Assembly (NCBI GenBank): GCA_026724425.1
Contig: JAIUCV010000282.1
Location: 186,001 to 250,000, forward strand
Direction of reading: 5' to 3'
DNA from: Erythrophleum ivorense
Lineage: Eukaryota > Streptophyta > Magnoliopsida > Fabales > Fabaceae
Length of the DNA: 64,000 bases
How positions within the stretch are numbered: position 1 is the first letter of the stretch; every line of letters starts with the position of its first letter. Both the position numbers and the translations under genes were made by a program. Under the pieces are notes generated by a model. That model made no database searches. It had not been told where the DNA came from and saw only the letters and a program-made list of their open reading frames with translations. This document shows, piece by piece, positions 1 to 13,390 of the stretch.

Positions 1-1017
1 AGGAGAAAAAATAAGTCCAGATCAGTTAAGGAGCTCTTAGACCTCGAAAATTGATGCAACAGTAACGAAGGTCGGAAAGCTTCCCTGGTGCTGATACAGA
101 ACTTCAGCAAGTCGTTTCTCTCTCTACTGACCTCCAATTGAGGTGCTTCCAGTTGGTATAGATCACTGTGTATATCTAGTTTATTCTCATAAAATTTTGT
201 GACAATTGGACACCATTTGGTCCATGAATGACGTTGATTCATTTTCGGACTAGTTGCACCATATCATGACCAAAACCATTAAAATTTCCAAACTTCAACA
301 ATTCACCAAATATTTCCTAGACCTCCAAATATTATCCACTTTAGCTTCTCAAGAAGCTCTCAATAGACTCTAGAGGCATGCTAAATTTCATATCAAGAAG
401 AGCTCATCCAGTCATACTTTGATAGAGCTCACAAAATTGGCGGTTTTGGCACCCACAATGGTTCATAATGGGTCCAAATGGCCTCCCACATGCTCTAACA
501 TCTCTTGGGCAAGTTTGAAAGTGCAAAAATAGCATATATGAATATCCCAAATGATCCAAGTCATCATACATTTCAAAATCACTATGCTACGGAACAAAAT
601 GCACTATCACATGTAAGCCACAAAAAGGCCAAATTTCACATTCTCATTACTTTGGCTCTTTACATAGTTCATACATCATTTATACATATGTTTACATTTG
701 TCCACATATTTGCAACTCAAAAATAATAGGTGCATATTCATTTTGGCACCTCTTTACAACAAAAGAACCAAAAGAACTACACATTCCTCTAAGCATTCTC
801 AACTAGACTCCCTGGTGTGCACTTGATTCTCCTTGAGCTCCACCTAAGATGTTAAGATGGGAGAGGGAAGGGGGTGAGATTCAGGGAATCTCAATAGCTC
901 ATACTCATTGAAGAAGCAATCAAGATATATAAATCAGTTAAAGCATGCAAACAAGTTACAATGACACAACATATGTGTTTCATGCCATGATATCGTATCA
1001 ATGCCAAGAATGGGCTC

Positions 1018-1139
1018 TAGGGACTTTTGGTCTAGCCTCACCCAAGTTTTGGGACTTTTGGATTGGCCTCACCCTTGATTTAAGGACTTTTGGCTCCACC
1101 TCACCGGTCTCAAGGGACTTTCGGCACCACCTCACCCGA
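1018..1139. repeat. Minisatellite inside the gypsy LTR, about four units of about 30-35 bp
   Basis: Units of the form 'gggacttttgg...cctcaccc' repeat in direct orientation with diverged spacers. The same unit recurs with different copy number at the equivalent place in the LTR at 4307-8005 and, more decayed, at 15311-15480 and (inverted) 59450-59625. Confidence 0.8.
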
Positions 1140-1873
1140 GCAATTTCCACAATTCATATCATAAACATATTGGTACTGATGCATCAAGGCAACATCAAAT
1201 GGCATGTCTCATCATACAAGTACCTACACAGGCATACAATGACTATTACACATCTAAGAATGCAACAAGAAAGAGTAGAGAGCTACCTTATCGGCTAACA
1301 CAAGCCTTCCCTTTCAATTCCTCTTCTCCCTTCTTGATTTCACACTCACAACTAGATGGAGTTGCTTCCTTTGAGCCTAAGCACAACAAAGAGCATGGGA
1401 TTATTCTCTCATAACTCAAATAAATTCTCACAAAGCTAAATGGACTCTTTATCGAAGCAAACCCCTGCTACTCATGTAAAAAAAAACTAGGGATTCTCTC
1501 TCTAGAATTCCACTCACTCTCCTTCCTCTCTCAAGCTCTCAAAAAGGAAAGCAAAGAAGAAGAAATAAAGCTACATGAGCTCTACCTTTCCTCAATAGTG
1601 GTTTTCCACTTTCTCTCTTCTGAACCAAACCCAAATCAACTACTAAACCATAGAAAGAGAGGGCAAGGAGAGAAGAATAACATGCTAGGGAGAAAAGCTA
1701 TGGAAATCTCAAGATTGCTTACCTCTTTGCTTGTTCTCCTTCCTTCTCTAAGTCTCTCTCTCTCTCCACAGCCCTTTTCTCTCTCTTAGTCGAAGCTTAG
1801 GTCGGTTTATAGAGAAAGGAAGAGTTTGGAAGTTTTAAAAGGTCAAAATCTCTCTTTTTATGCTTTTCCGGAC

Positions 1874-2090
1874 TTACCCTCGCTATAGCGAGCCATAACC
1901 CTTGCTACGGCGAGCTCGTGTCAGTCCCAGACCTTCGCTTTCGCTATGGTGCGCGCTACGGCGAGCAACGCCTTGATTTTTGTATGGGATGCCCACACTC
2001 ACTATAGCGAGAAGGCACTCTCACTATAGCTAGGCTATAGCGAACAGGTACATTCGCTATAGCTAGGCTATAGCTAGCAGACTTAGAAAA
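1874..2090. repeat. CTATAGCGAG-rich palindromic repeat block in the LTR
   Basis: Many copies of CTATAGC(G/T)A(G) and its complement, each centred on the palindrome CTATAG, are packed in about 220 bp. Equivalent blocks lie at 16222-16405 and, in the opposite orientation, at 58518-58745. The block sits a short distance inside the LTR start, next to a pyrimidine-rich tract. Its role is unknown. Confidence 0.75.
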
Positions 2091-2175
2091 TTTTCAACCT
2101 TCAAAAATTTTTAGCTTTTCTTTTCTTTCCCTTTTCTTTTCTCTTTTCTTTTCTTTTCTTTTTCTGGTTGTTACA

Positions 2176-4306
2176 CTGACCCCTTGAGCAAAAGGGGTTA
2201 TTTGAGGAAGCTAAATATATGACAAGAAACTACAACCAAGGAGCTTCAAAAAAAGGTATGTTTTATCTAGTAAAAATTTGTTCCTCTTGGAATCCTGAAG
2301 TATGATGTTTTTATCTAAGAGAGAGAAAGGGAGGGAGGGAGAAGGCTTGAACTTGATGAAAACAAAGGTTTAGAAGGATGAAGAGTAAGTTTATGCAAAG
2401 AATTTCACATAAAAAGCCATAGGACTTAAGTTACGCTCCCCTAGGGTTTTAAATGAGTCATGGACATTTCAAAACCCTAGGAAGATGATTTGAACCCTCT
2501 AATGCCATAATTGAACTAGCAACGAATTATGGATATCCAAAAGATCTCAATTGCTCTTTTAAACCAAAAAAATCCCAAGTTGTGACATTATGGAGGTGTC
2601 TCGGCCAAGCAAGGGAATTGACACCTAGAGAAGCTTTTGATTTGGTTTAATGATTTATAGGGCCTAAATGAGTCATATAGAGAATAGAAAAACCATTAGA
2701 ATGAACCCCATTTTTATAAGTGAAAAGTTAGGATTTAAGAATGCCAAAATAGGGTAATGTGGTTCTAAGTATGTCAGCATGCATATGATGGCCCTAATGA
2801 GTTTCATTGGAGCCATATAATTCATGTATGATGAGATTTTAAAGTCTAAAAGTTGAATTTTAAGAATTACCGCTTAAGGCATTTAAAGTAACCTAAGTTT
2901 ATGTTTCAAGTTCTAATAGGTATATTAATGATGGAATGAGATGAAATAAGTCTTAATTAGTTGTTTTGTATCCTAGTTTATGTGTTTAGGTCAAGCTAAA
3001 GTGACCACATCTTTGTGTGTGTGTCAAGCTAAGGAAACCAAAGGAAAAAAAGAGAAAGAATAAGTGAGATAGAGCTTGATCATGATCCCTATCTTCAAAA
3101 GGTAGCTTAATCTTCCTCCCTTGCATTCATTTCGATGCATTTAAGTTAAGATGCATTGTGTGTATTGGTTGGTTTATGATTGTTTAAGTTTATATTTGAA
3201 TTGACTTTTAGTATGAGTTTTATACATATATGACTTATATTTTTGGCTTTTAGTAAGGATGACAAGGAATTTAACTTCCTTATCTTACTGATAAACCTAT
3301 CTAGTATATTTTTATACCATGGCTAGATGAGTTCAAAATTTTCATGTCAATTCCATGCTTATGTTGTTTTATGTGCATATAACCTTATATACTTACATTT
3401 CATTCTTGAATCACCTATTGTGTGCATTGGAATAGATTGAGTGTTGCTACTGAGATTCTCCTCAAAATCTCACCTTTTTAATCTCCCACTAACCATGTTA
3501 GGTGAACCTAACAAGGAGAAAGAGAAAAAGAAAAAGAAGAATTAAGATCTTGAAGATAGTGTAGCTAGGTTCCATATGGTGTAAATATTCTTTTAATGTG
3601 TATAATATATATATTTTGATGTACACTATAATGGGATGTAATAGCAACCCATGTATAAGAAATAGACATAAATGTACGCCAACCTTATGTAAATATATGC
3701 CATGGGAACATGTTTTAGTGTATGACATATTCTTGGTCCCTTATGCATAGTCATAAGTAAGATGGTGATTTTTAGATGCTAGGAAACTTTCATGTGTTGA
3801 GTTACTTATAAATGTATATATGACTTAAAAGTTACTCATGGCAAGAGATTACATATTAGAGCTCAATTGGATCACTTTGGAACCAAAATTTGATCCAAGT
3901 AAACCCCTACCCTTGACAGCCTAATTGATTAAGTTTGGGACTAAAATTTGTTGAACAATTAGAGGACATTCAAAGCTTTCTATAAAGCCAATGTTTTTAT
4001 TTTTGTAAGGTCTATAGAATATTTAGTAAATTTTTTAAGTTGGCCTTAAAAAGCTATCATGCATTATTACTATTCATACTAGTATAGCTCTGCTTTTCAT
4101 ATTCCTTAAGGGACTAAATAGATTCATTTTAACTTAAAAGTTTTAGAGTAGAAAATTCATATCATAAGTTTTTCATAAACACCTAGTTTGCATTAGTCGG
4201 AGTTATGTAATGCAAGTTATGATTTTTGAAGTTTAGGCTATAATAGGTAACCATGGTCAAGTAAGGCCATGCATATAGTATTTATGTACATGATCCATGT
4301 GATGAC
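2176..4306 (+). mobile_element. Strongly diverged relative of the long gypsy LTRs, plus orientation
   Basis: Weak but ordered similarity to the long LTRs in the opposite orientation to the neighbouring copy. A block at 3449-3505 (gagattctcctcaaaatctc, then cacctttttaatctccca and a 'ccatgttaggtg' motif) matches the 'gagattctttgaatctcactccc' and 'catgctaggtgg' block near 59768-59818. A 'ttcaaaaggtagcttaatc' segment near 3093 matches the 'aagatagctctctcc' segment at 59275. The ends are not defined. No gene is visible in this stretch. The call rests on short aligned blocks and could also be a different but related family. Confidence 0.4.
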
Positions 4307-7300
4307 TATAACACCATATATTTTTAACTTATTTCATACTAATCTCATGCCTTAAACTATGCTACTTACACAAGAGGTAAGAAAAATAGCATTAAATAAT
4401 GGATTATTTTTGCGTTGCGTCGCATTTAAATTTTTTGTTCAATGTCCCGCAGGCCATGTGAGCTCATATATCACATTCTCATATTTATTTACATAGATAC
4501 AACTCATTTTCATCATCAAAAGTGGCCTATAACTCGTGGAAAGCAAAGGGGAGCATAAAACTCATACTTGTATTTTCGGCCAGAATTTTGCCATTTCTGC
4601 GACAAACTTTGGAAAATCATAACTAGTTCTAAAAAATCAAAATCATGCATTATTGGCCATTATGCAAAGCTACACATGTATACTTTATGCTAAAAATAAG
4701 TCTAGACCATGAAACACAACACAGAGAACGTTTGATATTCAAAAAGGTCTAGCTGTCCACTGGTACTATCACAAGTTTCTGCAGCAAAGTTCAAAAATAT
4801 CCAATTAATTCCACAAAAATCTAATCTATACAAATAATACCAATCTGGAAAGCTGTGGATGTTAACTAGAGGAAAAAAATAACTCCATACTAGTTTAGAC
4901 ACGCCTAGACCTCAAAACCTAATCAAATAGTACCTGAGGTTAGTTGGAGCGCTTGATACTGGGCAGGAATTTAAAAATTCATATCTTCCTCTCTAGATAT
5001 CCAAATGAGGTGCTTCCAGTTGGCACAAGTCACTGGAATGTCTAGTTTCTCTATATAAAATTTCATGGTAATTGGACATCATTTGCCCCATGAGTAATAG
5101 AATTTAATTTCGGACCAGTGTTGCAGTACGAATGACCAAAACCAGAAAAATTCCCAACTTCAACAATTCACCAAATATTCCATAGACTTCTAAAAATTCC
5201 CAAAGCTCTCAACAAGCTCTAGATTCATGCTAAATTTCAGACCAAGAAGAGCTTATTTAGACAAAAAGTGACATAGCCTCATGAAATGGTCATTCTTGCT
5301 CCCTATTAAGAGTCACTTTGGTCCAAATGGCCTCCTCTTGAGTTTGGAACCTCTTGGGCAAGTTTAAAAGCATAATTATGACTTGTGGGAGCTGCTCAAG
5401 TGGTCCCAAATCTCACACATCTTATTTTGGCCATTCAACATCCATTAATACACTAAATACACATGTCATTCAAGGGGCCAAATACATAATCTCATTGATT
5501 TAACGCTACATAAAGTTTACATAGAGTCTATACATCATATTACATGTGCTCAAGGTCTTACATTACCAAAAATAATATGTACAAAGCTTCTTTGACATTT
5601 CATCACAAGTTAAACTACAAAATGAACAAGGTGTAGCCATTTAATGTTCTTGGCTTGCATTTCTTTAGTTTTGAACACCACCTAGACATTTCAAGAGTGA
5701 GGGGAAAAAAGGAGTGAGATTCCAAAAATCTCAATAGCTCACACAGCCATTCACACATACATTCAAAACATACATACATCAAAATCACAAGTGTGCAATC
5801 ATAAAGTGTTATACTACATTTCCATGCCATATTTTCACATCAAGCTATTTTCATGTTTTAAGGGCTTTTGGTTTTGCCTCACCCCATTTCTAGGACTTTT
5901 AGATTTGTTTCACTCTTGGCCTTGGGACTTTTGACCTAGCTTCACCCATCTAAGGGACTTTTGGTCTAGTCTCACCCATGCCTTGAGACTTTTAACACAT
6001 CCTCACCCACTTTAAGGGACTTTTGGCATCACCTCACCCTTGAGAGCCATTCTCACAATCAATGGCATTTAAGACAACACATTGGTACCAATGCAACCTC
6101 AAGACATCAAGTGGCATGTTTTCAAATCACAAGAGCATACATATGCACACAAGAATGCAAGAGAATGAGGTGGAGAGCTACCTTGGATTTACACAAGCTT
6201 TTCTTGATCCTTTCCTTCTCTCTTTTCGGCCTCACAAGTGCACCTTGGTGGTTGGATGTTCTCTTGGCCTAGCCACCATAAACAACACACAATTACATAC
6301 TTGAAGCAAGCTAAGACACTAAACTAAAGCTTAAACCCACAGTTGGTTTCATACTTGGCATTATGGTTCCATAATTGGCCTAATAAAGCAACTCTTGCAT
6401 TTCAAGTTCTAAGTTCCATTCTCTTGTTGTTTCTAGACTTCTTGGACTCATTTAAGGTCCTTGGAGCAATCACACATTCAATTGCATAATTAGAAAATTA
6501 AGTTGTTTTGCAAAGCATCATTATGGACACCATTGTCCCATCTCTCAATCCATGGTTGCTAAATTTTTTCCAATGGTTTCTCCCATCTTCTAAAATCATA
6601 TAAAGTCCCAAAGCAAGGTTAGAATAAATTAAAATACCCTCTATCCCATCCATCTTAGCTTGACCGGACCTATGAGCAATAATGGGGTTCTTGGAGTTTT
6701 AAATTTTTCCTTGATGGGAGAGCCATTTGGAGAGGTTTCTAAGAGTCTTAGGAGCTCAAGGAAACATTCAAATAGCCAAGGAAACATTTAAACAAAATCA
6801 GATTTTGCAAAACCCTAGAAAACACTAAACTTTTCTAACTTGTTTTCTATTAGTTTTTCTTAGAATTTCTTGCCATGTTCTATCTCCCTATGGGCTAAAA
6901 CCCTTGTTCCTTCCTTGTATTTGGATCGAACATCCTCCCCTCCTTTGGTTCTATTCTTAGCCAAAATGCACACAAAGGGAGGGGGAAGAGAAGATGCAAC
7001 AAAAAGCAAAGATTACCTAGGATTCAAGTGAGCTTTCAAGTGTCTTTCTCCTTGGTTCTTTTCTCCTTGGTAAATTTGAATTTTTTTCCCTTCTTTCTGG
7101 ACCAAAAACTGAACCATTCATCTCAAATAAACCATGGAAAGAGAGGAGGAAAAGAGAGGAACAAGATTGGAGGAAGATGGAGCATGAAAATCTACAAATT
7201 TCCTTACCTTTTCCTTGATTTTTATCCTCCTTTTCTTCCCCTTTTGGTGCACCTAAGGGAGCAGATCAACTTATGTATTTTGGGCAGAAAATTTCGTGCT

Positions 7301-8005
7301 TAAGAAGGTGGAAGAAAAAAGGAGAAGTGTGTGGGAGTGTCTAGAAACATACTTTTCCGAAAATTCTAATTTTGTCCTTTCATAATGACAATTTCGTTTT
7401 GGTTTCGTTTTAGCTCCTTTTTTAGAACTGTATTTTCCATTATAAAATTTAGGTTCCCAATTAAATAAAATGCCTTTAAAATCACTCAATTTGGAGCTAA
7501 AACCTTACCAAATGACTCTGTCAAAGTTTAGGCTTGCTGACGTTGGAAAACTTACACCAGAGGGGCTTTACCAGTCCTGGGGCTTGCCATAGTTTTTGGG
7601 GCCTTTGAGAACCTTGGCCAGCTCAAAAATTTCATTTAAAAAGCCTTCCTATGTGTTTTTTCAAAATTTGCACTTATTTACGAAAATACCATTACATTTC
7701 GTTAGTTCCATCGCAAATTATTTCTTCATCCTAACTTCATTTTTCTTTCTATCTGAGCCTAGAACTATCATTTTTAGGAGTCTAAAACTCTACCTAAATT
7801 TTTTGGGATATTATCTAGGTCATTTTAGAGGACTTACTTTTATACAGCTCATTTCGTCATTTTATATAAATTACGTTCGTTACAATGAGGCTAGATTTGT
7901 ATATATGAATTATGAATTAAAATGGGAAAAAAATACCACTTTTGGGTATTGGAGGTAAGTTTACCATGTTTAGTAATTGATTTTTCTACTATTAAAAGTG
8001 TTACA
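4307..8005 (-). mobile_element. Diverged solo LTR of the gypsy LTR superfamily, minus orientation
   Basis: The ordered blocks of the solo LTR at 13653-16505 are all present: a 'ggaaagcaaaggggagc' block near 4538, a 'tctagctgtccactg' block near 4749, the 'gaggtgcttccagttgg' block near 5005, the 'gagtgagattccaaaaatctcaat' block near 5713, a minisatellite at 5857-6046, and a 'ggtggagagctacctt' block near 6170. Proposed ends are tataacacc at 4307 and gtgttaca ending at 8005, which in reverse complement approximate TGTAACAC...GGTGTTATA. The putative flanks (atgac and accta) do not match, so the ends are approximate. It is longer than the other copies because of extra sequence at about 6300-8000. 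No coding region is seen. Confidence 0.6.
5857..6046. repeat. LTR minisatellite, about six units
   Basis: Direct repeats with core 'gggacttttgg(t)...cctcaccc', spaced about 30-35 bp. This is the same family as 1018-1139 but longer, which shows copy-number change between LTR copies. Confidence 0.8.
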
Positions 8006-9790
8006 ACCTATTAAATATCCTCTACTTGGTACCCTAGAATATTCATTTTGGCCATAGTTTTCATAACCTGACTCTATGAAGGACTCAAGTATATAGATTA
8101 GAAGTGAATGATTAGGCGTCAGATGCCCAAGAGAAGACAATTACCCATAGTTAAGAGTTAAGAGATGATGTATAAAGATAGAGAAAGATTTAGTTTGCTT
8201 TTAATAACAACCATAGGTTTACTTAGAAAGATCCATATGGATGATGTCTGGAGGTTAGGAATAGATACCTAAGGGTAGTGTCTATCCTTAAAAGCCTTAA
8301 ATTGAAGAGTCAGAGATCCCCAATAAGAAAAGAATGAAATATACAGTAAAATGGCCTAGGAACATGAGTACAAGCAAGGAAGCACAAGAATATAAGGTTG
8401 AAGAGCAACTCAACTTAAAGGTTTAAGTACACAGGGGTAGTATGATTATAAGAGACCACCCCTTGAGTGTTGACTCTAATCTCAATAGCTATCTACTATA
8501 ATAATAGTTGATGGGTTGAAAGTACAGGCCTTAGATGTAAGTAAATGAAGTTATAAATACTTAGAGATGTCATAGCCTAATTGGCACAAACATTTTGGGG
8601 ATCTGGTAATGAGTATGAGATGTTAAATTACTAAGGTTCATTTTCATATTTAGTGAGAAGTAAAAGATCAAGAAAGGAGGATCCTAAGTCTTCAGTGACA
8701 ATTTTATTCTAAGTTAAGATGAACTATCTAGATTAACAGTAAGTAGATACAGAGAAGTATCAAGAAAAACTTTAGCGAGAGAAGTACCTAGGCTTATATA
8801 TGTAAGTTTGTAGCTTGAGTGAGGCACTGGGTAGAAACCTAATGTACGAATGACAAGTATGCCCTAAGTAACCACAAAATGAAACCCCAAATCATCTAGG
8901 AAGTGAATTAAATAGGGCACTAAAAGGTTATTACCTTTTACCTATAAGAAGTAGAGGAGAGATTAAGTAAGTAAGTAGTTAGATCAGTGTTGATGGTCTA
9001 AAAGCATATGCTTTATGAATATAAGAACTTAAAAACATAGAAAGGATGTAAAGAGCTAAGGAATCATCAAATGATGGTTAATTAAGTCCTCTAAGAAATA
9101 GGTCCCCTAACTCAGGGTTTAGAGGGGCATAGAGTAAAGAGAAAGAGAACTAGAAGTTAAGGCATAAGAGAAGAGTGTCCTAGGCCATAAAAAGGTTGGT
9201 GAAAAACTAGCTAATCAAATAATAGAGAATGGTGGTAATAGAGTAAGCAGTTAAGTTCAGCTAATTAGAGTGATAGAAATCCACCACTAGCCAAGTAAGT
9301 TTCCCCTTGTATAAGGCATGTTTAGGGTAAAGATGTTCTAGTAATGAAATTACGATGGTGAAACTAGAAAGCTATTAATGAAGTAGATTCAAGACACCTT
9401 AAGTGTGACCTAAAAAAAGGGTTATAAGATCCTAAGATGAATGGGGTATGCTCTTAACAGGAGACCCAAAGTTTAAGATTAAATAAGGCTCCATCTTTAG
9501 TGCTGGCGGCACTTTGATGCAGAGATCTATAAAAGTAAGTGTAAAAAGAGGTAAGACTAGAGAAACTAATAGATAAATATGTTTAGTGATTGAAAATTAA
9601 TAGTATTTTTTTGGTGAAAGTGGTTTAGAAAAGAGTTACCCAAGGAAAAGTGACATGAGATTACATGAAAAAAAGGTATTCATAATGGTTTTCAACAAGA
9701 AGTTAGATTTAATATCAACGAAGATACAAAGTTAAACTATTAGATGTGCCTAAATTTTAATGACAAAATTTCTTTTAAATAGGGGAGAAT
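8006..9790 (+). pseudogene. Heavily decayed 3' internal region of a Ty3/gypsy element
   Basis: Most of this stretch is unreadable, but its last 200 bases align with the 3' end of the gypsy element at 54191-60794. A segment at 9612-9690 (ggtgaaagtggtttagaaaa, then ccaaggaaaa and tgagattacatga) matches the chromodomain-like tail coded at 58308-58380. The block 'caaaatttcttttaaat' followed by aggggagaa at 9764-9790 matches the 'cgaaatttcttttaagg' and polypurine tract at 58424-58449. Every frame contains many stops. The polypurine tract is followed directly by TGTAATATTTG, a plausible LTR start. The 5' limit of the remnant is not resolved. Confidence 0.55.
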
Positions 9791-10700
9791 TGTAATATTT
9801 GATGTTTCAATATTAGATTAAATGAAATAGTTAGTATTTTTATATGGAGCTGAACTCCCAGATCAAAGTAAACTAGAAGAGGAAAAGAGTAAAAGCCTTA
9901 TAAAAGAAGAAAAATGGGCTAAAAAGTCAAGTTTAGACCTAAAAAAGCCAACAATAATGGGTCCAACAATACAATAGAAAAAATAAAAATTTTAAATATT
10001 TAGCACTATATCAAAAGAGTAAGAAATTTCTCATCATTATATGACTAAATAAGGTTATGAGATCTACCAAGGCCAATCAAATTGGTTAAAATTCTAATTG
10101 CATGCAAATCGAGGTAACCAATGGCATAAGTGTAATTTGAGCTATTCTAAACTATTTTGAGCCACTATAGACGACTTAGAGAATGATTATATGAACACGA
10201 TGATGGGGAAAGGGAGACTATGGTCTAATGAGAAGAAAGGATATAGTAAAGACATAGGATTTTTTAGGTTTAGGAAAAAAATAATAATAAAGATATTATA
10301 ATAAATTTCTTTATAAAATTGTTATTTCTTGGTACCAAAATGGGAAAGAAATAAAGTTTTTATTTTTATTTTTATTTTTTGGCTAGCAAAATTGGATATA
10401 TTTTTATTGGCTTAATTGCCAGTATATATACATTTATTTGTAGCTAATGCATATTTGCCAGTAATAACTTAATTTTAAGAATTTATTACATGCGATAAGA
10501 CATGGCCGTTAATTAATTACTAGTAAATGAGTTTTTTTTGGTATATTTCCAGATGATAGCTTTGCATCCTTCATTTGAATTACCAAGGGTTCACTTTGAT
10601 TTAGACAATGTTTACCAGGTTACAACGCTAACCCTAAAACAAATCAAGTGTAGCAAATCTCCTTAAAACTAAGATTACCATAGGTAAGTTCTTACTTTAT
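9791..10700 (+). mobile_element. Probable 3' LTR of the decayed gypsy element; far end not located
   Basis: Starts with TGTAATATTTG immediately after the purine-rich aggggagaa, the usual junction between polypurine tract and 3' LTR. No matching second LTR was found in the window and no clear ...CA end, so the right limit is only nominal. The sequence is AT-rich without a reading frame of note. Confidence 0.3.
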
Positions 10701-13240
10701 CCATCCACAATATTTTATTGTTATTAGCCTTCTTTATGTTATTACTCCTTTATTTCTCTATTTCTTAATATCCTCAATATAATCATTGTTTACATTTAGT
10801 TTCAACCCCATCAAACAAGACCACTTTCCTGTTGGTGCTAATCACTTAGACAAAATTCTTGCTAATGAGGTCTGGAAGAGTGCTAATTATCTGAAAGAAA
10901 AGACATAATGATATACGAGTAATTATACATTTTATACTCCTTATACTTAAGTTGATAATAATTCAGGGGGACTAATTTGATGACCTTAGGTTCATTTTAT
11001 ATTAATTGGTTAAATTGGGATTAATGCATTTTAATTACATAATTAGTGAATTTAGGTTTTAATTGTTATTATTGTATTTTGATCAATAAAGGCCTAATTA
11101 CCCACATTTTTGCTCTTGCAAGTAATTAAGCCATATAGATGGATTTAAATGCTAGGCTAAATTTTAGATCATCTGTTGTAACTCTGGCAATTTACCTTTA
11201 GGTTATCTTGAGTCAAAACACATATTTTTTTATGTAATCTCTAAAGAGCTTTTGAATTGTTCTTCTCTGGAGTGTTTTCTTCTGTAATGGCATTCTGATT
11301 CTATTTCTGAATTTTTCTGTAATCAATTCAAGATACCGAACCTAATATCGAGATAGGAGTTTATGTTTTGATAATATAGACTACTTTGATTTTAATTATA
11401 AAGTGAATTTCATTTTCTTCTTCTCTTTATTTTTATGTTAATCTCAATTATACTAGTTGGATAATTTAGATTACATAATTACTGGTTCATATGCATGATC
11501 TGAAAGGTGCGTTTGATTTAATTGGTGGATTGATAAATTGAATTCATTTTGTTTATCACGTTAGAGATTTCTGTGTGTTAATTCTAGTGCGTTTGAATAG
11601 GAATTGATTCTATGTTGTTAATTTGGCATAGTCATGTTAGGTATAATAATAGGAACCAATCATAACTATAAATGGTATCTTAGGGACATTAGATAGTAAT
11701 AACCAGGAGATTAAAATTGAACTATAGGAATTTGTAGAAGATGAGGAAGGTAAGATATCAGAGAAGGAAACCTGGGATTAATTATGTTTTAGTGAATTGA
11801 TTTGTTTTCTAATCAGTTTTAATAGCCAGTTTCCTATTTTGCTTAATCTTTTAATTTCACATAAAACTAACATTCAAATTAATTTCAATTATGTGATTTC
11901 TTAATTTAATTGATTAGAAAAAAGGCTCCTTAAAAGACGACCTGATGAGTAATATATTACAAATCAGTTGATTTTTCTAATCTTGGCTTGTTCAACAGTC
12001 ACAAGTTTTTTTGTTACCATACAAAGACCATTCTACCATTGCAATCTCAAAGCAAACATGTTATCTAAAATATTAGCTATTGAGAATTTTATGTGTTGGC
12101 AATTAGAGACAATTTCTTTTGTTACTTCTAAACTTGAACACATTATTGTTTACAATTCATTAACCAATTCATTCGACAAGATCAAGATACCCAACTTGAA
12201 CCACGATGTCAGTGCAAAATTAGTTAACTATAACAAACTTGTAGCTCTTATCTTCTATAACCTAGACCTTTAGTTAACATACAATATGCAACTTTGGACC
12301 TTCAATCCAACAACCTACTTCATCACTTCATGGTCACTGATCTCATAAATAGATAGCCTACCAACTACTTTTGCTCCCTTGGATGTTACAACTAGTTCGT
12401 TGATTGTAACATACAAAAGACGTGAATGCCCTGGGTATGGTGATAATAGCCATGATCTTTACTTAATCAACTGGCTTTTCAAGTAGTTGCCTTTACTAAA
12501 ATCAATAGATCTTCAATGTGAATGCTATTTGTTGGTTGATGCACGTCATTATCTCCAATGAAGACAGCTACAATTCTCATTTTCTTCTTCTTATTTTTAA
12601 TGAACAGCGTTGCTACAATTGCACAAAGTTGCCCTTTTCATCTTCAATTACAGTTGCTCCCCTTGGTTACTTTTATTGCTTTTAATAATTTTTTATTTTG
12701 TGACTTTATACTATGTGCACTTCATCTTGTATATAATACAAATTCTAGGCAAAATGCTTATTTTGAATTTTTATACAAGCCTATATGTTACTTTTAAAAT
12801 GGATTAATTGCTAGGTTAATTGTTGCTCTTTGAGCATTCTTCTTAACATATAATAGCTATTTAATCTTTAATTCTAATGATTGTCCAAATGGAATGGTTA
12901 TGCTTTTCAATTTGCTATGTCATGAACAACTAGCAAGTATAGATCCAGGTAGTGACACGTGGTTGTTACAAGTGGATTTATCAAACACATGTGAGGCAAA
13001 TGCATTTAGAAGCAAAAAAGGATGATACTATGAATGATACTCATGTATAGATGACCAGTACATGGAATACCGATGATTATGATAGAGACCTAAATAACTT
13101 GGAATTATGACTGTGGGAAGGACTTACTATGGACTAGGGACCTAAAAATATGCAAAACACTAAAAGACACTAAGAGGAATAAGTGCCACATGTAGTCCAA
13201 CATGAGTATCCTAGCATGATAGTAGAAACATGATTCACTT
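10701..13240. other. AT-rich DNA with no recognised gene
   Basis: Nothing in this stretch can be assigned to a family. A 101-codon open frame at 11968-12273 (plus) followed by broken fragments to about 12500 contains 'VYNSLTNSFDKIKIPNL' and 'LWTFNPTTYF', which faintly recall F-box-associated or kelch-type repeats. There is no F-box, no start context and several stops, so I do not call a gene. It may be a relic exon. Confidence 0.5.
11968..12273 (+). other. Uncertain relic reading frame, possibly F-box-associated-like
   Basis: A 101-residue open frame with an asparagine- and isoleucine-rich composition. The stretch 'IIVYNSLTNSFDKIKIPNL' resembles the 'vYNP-T-eW--iP-L' pattern of plant F-box-associated repeats, and a following frame near 12284-12330 carries 'WTFNPTT'. 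Stops separate the pieces, no F-box precedes them, and no introns can be defined. It may equally be chance, because AT-rich DNA gives N/I/K/F-rich frames. Confidence 0.2.
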
Positions 13241-13242
13241 GT

Positions 13243-13272
13243 GTTGATCTATATATATATATATATATATAT
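13243..13272. repeat. (TA)n microsatellite
   Basis: An uninterrupted run of alternating T and A. Confidence 0.9.
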
Positions 13273-13390
13273 GCTTTGACGTCCTAACCTATTCATGTGT
13301 ACTAATGGATTACTAGTATGTATGCAATGTTATAAAGAGATGACAATTGTTGGTGGCAAGGAGTTAGAGTTCCTAAAAGAAGATAATCTC

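Larger units (their letters stand above)
1..2175 (-). mobile_element. Partial long LTR of a Ty3/gypsy (Tekay/Del-like) element, minus orientation
   Basis: This is a member of the same long-LTR family as the solo LTR at 13653-16505 and the 3' LTR at 58450-60794. Shared blocks in the same order are the 'aggtgcttccagttg' block near 140, the 'gattcagggaatctcaatagctca' block near 878, a minisatellite at 1018-1139, a CTATAGCGAG-rich block at 1874-2090, and a pyrimidine tract ending in the LTR terminus ggttgttaca at 2166-2175. In reverse complement this reads TGTAACAACC, the family's LTR start. The other end lies beyond the window edge. No polypurine tract adjoins the terminus at 2176, so this is a solo LTR or a 5' LTR. 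Short reading frames inside it show no family similarity and are not genes. Confidence 0.85.
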
